Positions 7,823 through 14,741 of a stretch of DNA of 15,910 bases are shown piece after piece (positions within the stretch are counted from its first letter, which is position 1; the number at the start of each line of letters is the position of its first letter). Source of the DNA: UBA9926 sp023261215 (lineage in GTDB: Bacteria; Pseudomonadota; Gammaproteobacteria; Pseudomonadales; Azotimanducaceae). The DNA is taken from NCBI GenBank assembly GCA_038136035.1, contig JAYPYV010000056.1, forward strand, positions 1-15,910, in the 5' to 3' direction. The notes under the pieces were generated by a model. The model was not told the DNA's origin. It was given only the letters and a program-made list of their open reading frames with translations, and did no database searches. Made by a program: the position numbers and the translations under genes.

Positions 7823-7967
7823 CGGATTTGCGTTGAATTCGTTGATGAGCGAATTGGACAGATTGCCAGCGCTTTGATCCGAATGAGGTCGCTTTCTTAA
7901 ATGTTGCTGCCGGGTCGCGTAGGGTCGAGGCGCCACGCAGCCTTCCGCTTGTAAAAAGTAAAAGAGA
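7823..7967. other. Convergent intergenic spacer
   Basis: Between the stop codons of the SDR and the TetR gene. It contains one 6-bp inverted repeat AATTCG/CGAATT (7836-7841 and 7850-7855) with no T-tract. Nothing else is recognisable. Confidence 0.3.
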
Positions 7968-8612
7968 CTAGGGTTCGGGCTTTCCGACGGGCGGCGCCGT
8001 CATAGCGGTCAACCAGGTGGCCAGTATATTGCTCACCCGTTCATCCAGTTCTTTGGGTGGGATACCCACCCGCTTGGCGTAGGGCAGTCGAAAAATTCGG
8101 TACCCGCGCCCAAACGCGGATAAGGCGACCTGCAACGCCTCGAGGTCATGGCGAGAATGGATATCGCCCTGAGCGACATCGTCTTTTAACTGCTTTAGCC
8201 CAGTCTCATACAAGGGAATAGGGTCGACACTCGTATCACCGTCGAGAACGAGCAGGGCCCTCAGTTGGCTGTCATTGGTTTGATCTTGATTATGTTTTAG
8301 GAAATTTTTGACTCGGCGATGGACGAACCTCGCAGTCTTTCCCGGCTCGCGAATCGATTCGACGAGCGCTTTGAATTGTCGATTGATGGCGGCACGCAGC
8401 AGTTCCTGTCTCGAACCAAAGTAATGATAAATGTTGCCTCGGTTGACCCCCGCCCCCGCAGCGACTTCTCGCAAATTGAGACCGGCCAGGATGCCCTGGC
8501 TTCGAATGAGGTCGAGCGCGACATCGATGAGTCGTTGCTCAGTCTGCGCCCGGCCCCGACGCACGGTGGTTTCGCGATTGTCTGCGCTCTGAGTGGCTAA
8601 ACGTTTGTTCAC
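7968..8612 (-). CDS. TetR/AcrR family transcriptional regulator
   Basis: 214 residues, the family's usual size. The start is a GTG at 8612 with AGGA six bases upstream; there is no other credible start before the DNA-binding domain. The N-terminal helix-turn-helix is clear: LNLREVAAGAGVNRGNIYHYFGSRQELLRAA (about residues 45-75), with the YHYF signature of TetR recognition helices. The C-terminal ligand domain is variable, as expected, and gives no ligand. It is divergent from the DUF3604 lipoprotein gene, and a perfect 17-bp inverted repeat lies in the spacer. The simplest model is autoregulation plus repression of the lipoprotein gene, with release by a small hydrophobic effector; that is inferred from layout. 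Downstream it converges on the SDR gene across 145 bp with no strong terminator. Confidence 0.93.
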   Translation of the reverse strand: MNKRLATQSADNRETTVRRGRAQTEQRLIDVALDLIRSQGILAGLNLREVAAGAGVNRGNIYHYFGSRQELLRAAINRQFKALVESIREPGKTARFVHRRVKNFLKHNQDQTNDSQLRALLVLDGDTSVDPIPLYETGLKQLKDDVAQGDIHSRHDLEALQVALSAFGRGYRIFRLPYAKRVGIPPKELDERVSNILATWLTAMTAPPVGKPEP

Positions 8613-8674
8613 CTGAGGTCCTGTCTTTTTGATTGCACACCAAGAAACTTAGAGCTTATCATTTGGTCAATTAA

Positions 8675-8691
8675 TTTAGCACAATGCTAAA
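8675..8691. promoter_or_regulatory. 17-bp perfect inverted repeat, candidate TetR-family operator
   Basis: TTTAGCA-CAA-TGCTAAA: seven-base arms around a three-base centre, AT-rich, 63 bp before the TetR start codon and 116 bp before the DUF3604 start. Length, symmetry and position between divergent genes fit a TetR-family operator. It overlaps a plausible plus-strand promoter: TTGGTC at 8663-8668 and the A-rich TGCTAAAA stretch just downstream. Binding by the adjacent regulator is inferred. Confidence 0.6.
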
Positions 8692-8731
8692 AATAGGCGT
8701 CACAAAAGTACTGGGCAAGTTGAGGTCGCAT

Positions 8732-8757
8732 GGTGAGCGTCGACGGTGAGCGCTCAC
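8732..8757. promoter_or_regulatory. 12-bp perfect palindrome plus direct-repeat half-site before the DUF3604 gene
   Basis: GTGAGCGCTCAC at 8746-8757 is a perfect palindrome. GGTGAGCG occurs at 8732-8739 and again at 8745-8752, so the half-site is present as a direct repeat 13 bp apart and once inverted. It lies in the leader upstream of the lipoprotein start at 8808 and could be a second operator or a leader hairpin. It differs in sequence from the AT-rich repeat at 8675-8691, which suggests a different regulator. Confidence 0.4.
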
Positions 8758-8807
8758 GTAAGCCCCTTCGAGCGCATTGGGGCATTGAAACGAAGGAAGA
8801 AGTGATT

Positions 8808-10781
8808 ATGAAACCGCATCTCTTTATGGCGCTTGTCTTAATCGTTGGAGCAACGGCTTGCTCGGACGCTGAACACCAAGCGCCCAAAAAACTCTCGGCA
8901 GCGCGCCTCGACCCAGCCGAGCAAGTGGAACCGGCAGCACGCCCGCCAAAAAATGCTGAGAGAAACGCCTACTTTGGTGATCTGCATGTGCATACGGCCA
9001 ACTCCTTTGACGCATATACCTTTGGCACCATTAGCAGTCCCGCTGACGCATACCGGTACGCGCAAGGCGAGGCGATCCAGCATCCAAGTGGGTACGAAAT
9101 TCAATTGAGCCGACCTTTGGATTTCTACGCGGTAACCGATCACGCCATGTTCCTTGGATTGCTCAAAGAAGCGGCAGATACCACCTCTGAATTTTCGAAA
9201 TACGAATTGGCTGAGCCGCTTCATAACCTGAATGATTCCGTGAGTGGCAATATTCTCTCGATCATTAAGCGATCGGGTTTGTTTAGACCCTTTGCCAGAG
9301 CAGCGAATGAGGGGCTTCAGAATGGAACCATTGATCAAACGCTGGTCGACAACATCAGCATGACCGTGTGGCGGGAAACGATTCAGGCGGCAGATGACGC
9401 TTATCGACCGGGCGCGTTCACCACCTTCGCAGGGTATGAATACACCTCCAGTGTGGAACTCTACGATCGGTATTTGCACCGTAATGTCATCTTTCGAGGC
9501 ACTGAAGGCTTACCCGAGAGACTTTTTTCAAGGCTCGATAGCCAGGATCCAGAAAAGCTGTGGGACTGGATGGATCAGTTGCGAAGTGAGGGCGTCGAAA
9601 GCTTGGCGATCCCACACAATTCGAATATTTCAGGGGGTGCCGCCTTTCCCTTGAATGATTACCAAGGAGAGCCGATCGACCAAGACTACGCCAAAAAGCG
9701 CGCGCAGAACGAGCCGTTGGTTGAGATCACCCAAGTGAAGGGCACGTCGGAGACCCACCCCCTGTTATCGACCAATGATGAATGGGCCGACTTTGAAGTG
9801 CGCACCGCGCATCCAGGTGAGGAGGATGAAAGCAACATCCCAGGGAGTTACGTGAGGGATGCCTACCTGCGAGGGTTGACGCTTGCGGAAACGGGATTAA
9901 CCAATCCTTACCAATATGGTGTGATCGGATCGAGCGATACCCATGTTGCCGGCGCGTCAGATCGAGAGGAGGCGTTTTTCTCCAAGATCGGGGTCTTGGA
10001 TGGCACGCCCGAACTTCGGGGGTCCGTTCCCTTTAACCGGTTTTATGGTGCGATTGCCAAGTTCGCTCGACCTGAAGCGCTGATAGAAGTGGATGGAGAA
10101 GACTACCTCGCGGTGAGTCCCCGTCTGATTCGATTTTCAGCCTCTGGATTGGCTGGCGTGTGGGCCGAAGAGAATACGCGGGAATCGATTTACGATGGGT
10201 TTAGACGGAAAGAAACCTTCGCGACCAGTGGACCGCGGATGAAAATCCGGTTTTTTGCAGGGCATGCACTCGAGGGTGCGGATTTGAAGGATCAAGGCCT
10301 TGTTTCAAAGGCTTATGCCACGAGCACCGCGATGGGTGGCACATTGAAGCCATCGGAACCCACCAGCCCTACGTTTTTGGTCTGGGCCTTGGCGGATCCC
10401 ATGGGGGCGACCCTGCAACGACTACAGATCATCAAAGGCTGGCTTGAAGAAGGCGAGCATCGTGAACAGGTGTATGACGTGGCCTGTTCGGACGGCCTGA
10501 GCGTCGATCCCGTAACGCACCGCTGTCCTAATAATGGCGCGAGCGTTGACTTGAGCGACTGCTCGACCTCAGCTCATGAATCCGCGAGAGAACTGAAGGT
10601 GCTCTGGCAAGACCCAGATTTTGAGTCGGGCGTTGAGAGCTTCTATTACGCTCGTGCACTCGAGAATCCGGTCTGTCGCTGGTCGACTTGGGATGCGGTG
10701 AAGGCGGGCGAGGCACCACGATCAGATATCCCGGCGACGATCCAAGAGAGAGCCTGGTCGTCGCCTATCTGGTTGGATTAG
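8808..10781 (+). CDS. DUF3604 family lipoprotein with PHP-like metal site
   Basis: 657 residues. The frame is open back to an ATG at 8730, but those 26 residues lack a signal, whereas the ATG at 8808 begins a lipoprotein signal peptide (MKPHLFMALVLIVGATAC, Cys18 as likely lipidation site) with an AAGGAAG purine stretch ten bases upstream. The mature protein begins with a Pro/Ala-rich linker, then YFGDLHVHTANSFDAY (His60, His62), DFYAVTDHAMF (Asp111, His112), GYEYTS (Glu211), AIPHNSN (His270) and IGSSDTH (Asp377, His379). This order of His/Asp/Glu is that of PHP-type metallophosphoesterases, so a di- or trinuclear metal centre and hydrolase activity are likely. The C-terminal part has several Cys (CSDG, RCPN, DCST, PVCRW) that could form disulfides in the periplasm. 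DUF3604 has no function known to me. It is divergent from TetR and probably controlled by it. Confidence 0.9.
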   Translation: MKPHLFMALVLIVGATACSDAEHQAPKKLSAARLDPAEQVEPAARPPKNAERNAYFGDLHVHTANSFDAYTFGTISSPADAYRYAQGEAIQHPSGYEIQLSRPLDFYAVTDHAMFLGLLKEAADTTSEFSKYELAEPLHNLNDSVSGNILSIIKRSGLFRPFARAANEGLQNGTIDQTLVDNISMTVWRETIQAADDAYRPGAFTTFAGYEYTSSVELYDRYLHRNVIFRGTEGLPERLFSRLDSQDPEKLWDWMDQLRSEGVESLAIPHNSNISGGAAFPLNDYQGEPIDQDYAKKRAQNEPLVEITQVKGTSETHPLLSTNDEWADFEVRTAHPGEEDESNIPGSYVRDAYLRGLTLAETGLTNPYQYGVIGSSDTHVAGASDREEAFFSKIGVLDGTPELRGSVPFNRFYGAIAKFARPEALIEVDGEDYLAVSPRLIRFSASGLAGVWAEENTRESIYDGFRRKETFATSGPRMKIRFFAGHALEGADLKDQGLVSKAYATSTAMGGTLKPSEPTSPTFLVWALADPMGATLQRLQIIKGWLEEGEHREQVYDVACSDGLSVDPVTHRCPNNGASVDLSDCSTSAHESARELKVLWQDPDFESGVESFYYARALENPVCRWSTWDAVKAGEAPRSDIPATIQERAWSSPIWLD

Positions 10782-10839
10782 CTCGAAGAAGAAATCGCTT
10801 GGTGTAGTGATGCTGTGCTGTATCGCCGCCAGCCTCAAG

Positions 10840-11922
10840 TCACAAGACGATGACATAGCCTTTGTTTGGCGCCGCACCGCTTAACACTTCTTGGTAGGCC
10901 TGGTTCATCGCCTCGGCACCTTCGTAGTGGCTGATCGAAACCCATTGGTCAACCGATTCGAGGAACTGACCCCAAGCGTCATTCATCTTATGTTGGTAGG
11001 TTTCGGGTCCCCACTCCTTGTTACGTTTCTGGATTTGATCTGGTGCGAAGAACATGGTGTGGCGCGCGCCGGGTAAGGTGGCTGGATTTTCTCCATCTCT
11101 TGACTCCCAGTGCGTGATACCGACCCCAGAGCTGCAGACGCAGCGACGATCGAAATGATGATGAACCCGAGCGGTGACGCTGCTGTTACCCGCCATGTCG
11201 ATGAAGGCAATGTTGGTGTCGGAATGAAGAGACTCTATATCGTCGTAGGTCACGACTTGATCGTAAATCCCCATGCTCTCGACAAAAGCCTTGTTCGTGC
11301 GAGAGGTTAAGCCAATCACTTTGCAGTCGCGGTGATGATGAAGCAGAAACGCCAAGCTGAACGAGGTCTTGCTCGAGGCGCTTGAAATGATGACGGCGTC
11401 GGCCCCGAAGAAGGCGTTGTCGTCGAGGTAATCGTCGAGAACGAAACCGGTTGCAAACAGAGGGAAAAAGACCATCCGATGGTCGAGCGTGCCCTCGGCG
11501 AAACCGTTTTCTGGCGTGGCCAGTTGGTACTGGTTGTAGACCGGCGGCAGTTGAGCACGGTGAGAGGCGCCATCGGTGAAGCCTCGCTCGGTCACGTGTT
11601 CAGGCTTGACGGTGAGATAGCTGGCCATCGGAAAATAGCCGTAGTAGACCGCATCCGGATTGAGGTCGCTCGTGCCTGGGTCGATCACCGTGCCTGTGCC
11701 CCAGACGGGAATGCGGCCCCACTCCGCTTCTGCTGGGAAGAATTGCCAATACCCGATGATGTCGCCGGCGACGCCGTAAGTGATGTTGTTCGCAGTGAGA
11801 CCGAAGCGGTCGACCCGAATCAAGGCTTCGCCAGGCGCAAGCTGGAGATCTCGCTCGCCGGGTAGCGTTGAAATTCGCGATTGGGTGAGGTCTTGTCTAA
11901 CAACTTCTAGGCAGTAACTCAT
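10840..11922 (-). CDS. DUF2855 family protein (MDR/zinc-free alcohol dehydrogenase-like)
   Basis: 360 residues, a full-length member. The start ATG has AGGGA seven bases upstream. The N-terminal half has the GroES-like layout seen in medium-chain dehydrogenases (GEALIRVDRFGLTANNITYGVAG), without the Cys/His zinc ligands. The VIISSASSKTS motif (177-187) replaces the usual GxGxxG cofactor loop and is characteristic of DUF2855. The family has no established reaction; an NAD(P)H-dependent carbonyl or enone reductase is a structural guess. It is the last gene of the minus-strand set, 70 bp after the methyltransferase, and converges on the DUF3604 gene with 58 bp between stops. The C-terminal region holds a run of His (HHHFDRR at about 253-259) with no assigned role. 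Confidence 0.85.
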   Translation of the reverse strand: MSYCLEVVRQDLTQSRISTLPGERDLQLAPGEALIRVDRFGLTANNITYGVAGDIIGYWQFFPAEAEWGRIPVWGTGTVIDPGTSDLNPDAVYYGYFPMASYLTVKPEHVTERGFTDGASHRAQLPPVYNQYQLATPENGFAEGTLDHRMVFFPLFATGFVLDDYLDDNAFFGADAVIISSASSKTSFSLAFLLHHHRDCKVIGLTSRTNKAFVESMGIYDQVVTYDDIESLHSDTNIAFIDMAGNSSVTARVHHHFDRRCVCSSGVGITHWESRDGENPATLPGARHTMFFAPDQIQKRNKEWGPETYQHKMNDAWGQFLESVDQWVSISHYEGAEAMNQAYQEVLSGAAPNKGYVIVL

Positions 11923-11992
11923 GATCGATCCCTGGGGCTTTTAAAGTCTGCAGCGTATCCATGCGCTCGCTCAATCGCAAATGTTTGGTGTG

Positions 11993-12589
11993 TCAGCCGC
12001 TATAGCCCCTAACGATCCACAGGGGGTCGCCAGATGTTGGGGAGCGATCGAACGCTTCCACTGCAGTCATGCCACCTCGCGCCATGTAAGTCGCAACCAC
12101 TTGGCACCGGTCGTTCGGCGAGAGGACATGGAATGCTTGAATGGCTTTGGTCGGGAACAGTCTGTGTGACATCGCAACGATGCACTGCCCACCCTCGGCT
12201 AAGCAGCGATTGATCTCGGCCATGACCTCGATGGGCTTAATCAAATACTGGATTGAAACGGCGATGAGCACGGCATCAAACGCATTGTCATTAAACGGTA
12301 GGGTGGGGATGTTATTGAGATCTTGAACACAGAAGTCGCTGAGCCTCGGATTGGCCTCTAGCTCTGCCTGATTCATCCCGAGTCCAGAGACCTGCCCGTA
12401 AGCCACGTCCTCAGGTAGATGGGATATCCATGATGACATGAGGTCAAGGACACGACTGCCAGGGGCGATCTGCTCACGGTAAAACTGGGTTAATTGATGG
12501 ATGGTGGTGTCATCAATGTGCGTCACGAAACGCGGTTCGAGGTAAAAATTCTCGTCCGCTGATTCATCTTGGCGCCAGAAAAATTGTTC
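11993..12589 (-). CDS. Class I SAM-dependent methyltransferase, N-terminus missing in gap
   Basis: 198 residues plus stop are visible. The frame enters from the N run with FFWRQDESADENFY, which in related proteins lies within about 20 residues of the start, so only a short N-terminal piece is probably lost. The SAM motif I region is RVLDLMSSWISHLP (an LDLMSS variant without the usual GxG). The post-motif segment LPFNDNAFDAVLIAVSIQYL and the GGQCIVAMSHRLFPTKAI block are typical of an uncharacterised UbiE/Methyltransf_11-like branch. The acceptor is unknown. An apparent continuous frame through the Ns into 12690-12826 is not real: that part overlaps the SDR C-terminus out of frame and contains no plausible start. 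The gene is followed by DUF2855 on the same strand. Confidence 0.85.
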   Translation of the reverse strand, partial: EQFFWRQDESADENFYLEPRFVTHIDDTTIHQLTQFYREQIAPGSRVLDLMSSWISHLPEDVAYGQVSGLGMNQAELEANPRLSDFCVQDLNNIPTLPFNDNAFDAVLIAVSIQYLIKPIEVMAEINRCLAEGGQCIVAMSHRLFPTKAIQAFHVLSPNDRCQVVATYMARGGMTAVEAFDRSPTSGDPLWIVRGYSG

Positions 12590-12689
12590 NNNNNNNNNNN
12601 NNNNNNNNNNNNNNNNNNNNNNNNNNNNNNNNNNNNNNNNNNNNNNNNNNNNNNNNNNNNNNNNNNNNNNNNNNNNNNNNNNNNNNNNN
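12590..12689. other. Assembly gap (100 Ns)
   Basis: Exactly 100 Ns, a placeholder of unknown true length. It hides the start of the methyltransferase. The 70 bp between the gap and the SDR stop (12690-12759) show no gene start on the minus strand, so one cannot tell whether other genes lie inside the gap. Confidence 0.97.
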
Positions 12690-12759
12690 TCTTGACTCGT
12701 GAACTTGACGCTTAGACGTGCAGAAAACCGAAAGAATCGCTCGGAGGGAAACAACCTGC

Positions 12760-13590
12760 CTAAATCCGGATCAATGAGCGATCGTCCATCATCGCGTCGT
12801 ATTGTTTCTGGACGAGCTTCAGCCACTTAGGGTGCGTCAGTATCCAGAATTTTTCTGCCGCGATAGAGTCTGCAACCAGTTCGCCCACCTCATTAGGATG
12901 CATCCCTTGTTCAAGCGACGCCTGGATGTTCTGTGCGGTCTTGCCCGCTTTTTGGGAATCGCCTTTAGGCTTACCGCCCCCTGGCCGGTATGAAACCGAA
13001 TGGCGACTGATGTTGGTATTGATGGGGCCAGGGCATAAGACTGAGGCGCGCACGTGACTTTTCTTTGCTCGAAGTTCTCGCTCAACCGACTGCATCAGCG
13101 CAACCACACCATGTTTGGCGACGTTGTAAGCGCCCATCATCTGACTCGAGAGTAATCCGGCGACTGAGGACGTCGCGCTGATATGCCCCATATCTTGCGC
13201 CTCCAGTATGGGCAGGAATGTCTTCACCGCGTGGATCGGCCCCCAAAGGTCAACATTGAGAATCCATTCCCAGTCGCTCAGCTTGATGTTTCTGGCGGAC
13301 GTCGGCAGCCCGACACCCGCGTTACTGCAAACCACGTGAACCTGACCAAACGTGCTGAGCGCAAGTTCTGCGAGCGCGTCGACTTCTTCTGCTTTCGATA
13401 CATCACACAGCTGGGTTTGAACCGCGATGCCCAACGCACGCAATTCTTCGTTTGCCTGATGCAGCAATTCCTCATCAAGGTCAGCGAGCACCAGCTTCAT
13501 TCCTCGCGCGCCAAACGCGCGTGCCATGCCAAGCCCGATGCCGCTCGCGCCGCCAGTGATCACCGCAACTCGCTCGTTCAAATTGATCAT
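12760..13590 (-). CDS. Short-chain dehydrogenase/reductase (SDR)
   Basis: 276 residues from the ATG at 13590. The frame extends 16 codons further, but this ATG overlaps the stop of the preceding CoA transferase gene as ATGA (13587-13590), which marks translational coupling and fixes the start. Motifs are TGGASGIG (12-19); SNAG (89-92, the first Asn of NNAG replaced by Ser); Ser142; and YNVAK (Tyr155, Lys159). Strand 2 ends in LADLD, with Asp at the position that favours NAD(H). The C-terminal EKFWILTHPKW segment matches the other SDR of the window. It acts in the cytoplasm on an alcohol/ketone; with the BVMO in the same unit it could supply the ketone substrate or oxidise the released alcohol, which is inference. 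The C-terminus ends 70 bp before the assembly gap. Confidence 0.93.
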   Translation of the reverse strand: MINLNERVAVITGGASGIGLGMARAFGARGMKLVLADLDEELLHQANEELRALGIAVQTQLCDVSKAEEVDALAELALSTFGQVHVVCSNAGVGLPTSARNIKLSDWEWILNVDLWGPIHAVKTFLPILEAQDMGHISATSSVAGLLSSQMMGAYNVAKHGVVALMQSVERELRAKKSHVRASVLCPGPINTNISRHSVSYRPGGGKPKGDSQKAGKTAQNIQASLEQGMHPNEVGELVADSIAAEKFWILTHPKWLKLVQKQYDAMMDDRSLIRI

Positions 13591-14741
13591 GGCGTCACCA
13601 TTGCATCGCGATAGGGGGCTAATTCGTCTGCACCCCAATCTAACCAGTCCAAGAATACGGCCTCATTGTGCTCACCCAGATGCGGAGCGCCGCCCTGCAC
13701 GCGAGCTTCGTTATTGCGGAATCGGTACGGGGATTGCGGGATGGGCCTGGTTGATCCCGCCCGGTCATCAATTTGCGAAATGGTGCCACGGGCCTGGACC
13801 GAAGCCAGTTCACCAATGGCTTCACGCGGTCTGACATCGCCCCAGGCAATATTCATCTTATTTAGCGCGGCAATGACCGCTTCCCGGGTACTGCATGTTT
13901 CGTTAAAGAATGTGTGAGCTGCTGATCTTCTAGCCTCGATTTTTTGTTGGAGCGGGATGTCGTCCCCTTCAGGCAGACCATCTGTCACGCCAAAGTGCCG
14001 CGTGAGCTCCTTCCAGATAAAGCGGAAATCCCCAGCGATCATTAAAGGCCCCCCCGCGGTCTCGTGAACCTCGTTGGCAACCACTTGGCGAACGCCATCC
14101 AAGACGTAGTTCATGCCGTCGTTCGTCACGACGCTAGCGTCCACCATCGCGATTTCTAGATGATCCCCCTTGCCTGTGGATTCTCGTGCGTACAGCGCCG
14201 CGAGCAGGCCCACGAGACCATGCAGTCCCGCATTAGTATCGGCTACGGATAATGCGAGCTCAGCGGGATAGGCATTGCTGATTTCGGCCTGCCGCGAAAC
14301 CAAACCAATTTCGGCATGCACAATGGGTGCATAGGCGGCTCTTCGACTATCGGGATTCCCGGCGCCAAACCCACAGATCGATAACATCAATAGGCGAGGA
14401 TTGATGGTTGCCAGGGTGTCGTAGTCCAATCCAAGGCGACCCATGACATCCGGCCTGAAGTTCTCTATCAACACGTCCGCCTGACGCACCAAGGCCTTCA
14501 CTAGCTCGATACCCTGCGTCTTGCGCAGATCGATGGATATGTTTCGCTTACCTGCGTTTTGCTGATTGTAGTAGCCAGCGATCCCGCCAATCTTGAGTCC
14601 CCACAGGCGGGTCACGTCGCCCTCTGGCGGTTCGAGTTTGACCACATCAGCGCCAAGATCTGAAAGCATTCGACCCGCAAATGGCCCGGCCAGCACCCGC
14701 GACATATCCAGCACTTTGATGCCCGCTAACGGGTAACTCAT
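13587..14741 (-). CDS. Family III CoA transferase (CaiB/BaiF)
   Basis: 384 residues, near the usual 390-410. The ATG at 14741 overlaps the stop of the BVMO gene as ATGA (14738-14741). The family signature is complete at the N-terminus: LAGIKVLDMSRVLAGPFAGRMLSDLGADVVKLEPP (residues 5-39), NAGKRNISIDL and ADVLIENFRPDVMGRLGLDY. The catalytic Asp that forms the acyl-aspartyl anhydride is Asp168 in LSVADTNAG. The family moves CoA from a CoA thioester donor to a free carboxylic acid, for example in carnitine, formate/oxalate, bile-acid and aromatic-acid pathways. In this operon it would activate the acid released after BVMO oxidation and ester hydrolysis; that substrate link is inference. Its C-terminal end is translationally coupled to the SDR. 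Confidence 0.93.
   Translation of the reverse strand: MSYPLAGIKVLDMSRVLAGPFAGRMLSDLGADVVKLEPPEGDVTRLWGLKIGGIAGYYNQQNAGKRNISIDLRKTQGIELVKALVRQADVLIENFRPDVMGRLGLDYDTLATINPRLLMLSICGFGAGNPDSRRAAYAPIVHAEIGLVSRQAEISNAYPAELALSVADTNAGLHGLVGLLAALYARESTGKGDHLEIAMVDASVVTNDGMNYVLDGVRQVVANEVHETAGGPLMIAGDFRFIWKELTRHFGVTDGLPEGDDIPLQQKIEARRSAAHTFFNETCSTREAVIAALNKMNIAWGDVRPREAIGELASVQARGTISQIDDRAGSTRPIPQSPYRFRNNEARVQGGAPHLGEHNEAVFLDWLDWGADELAPYRDAMVTP

Noticed and set aside
8730..8807. Upstream start of the DUF3604 gene
   Set aside because: It would bury the lipoprotein signal 26 residues inside and covers a symmetric regulatory-looking site.
9394..9479. Overlapping antisense and alternate frames within the DUF3604 gene, including a 213-codon minus frame (8838-9479)
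   Set aside because: Fully covered by a gene with conserved motifs; the shadow protein has no domain features.
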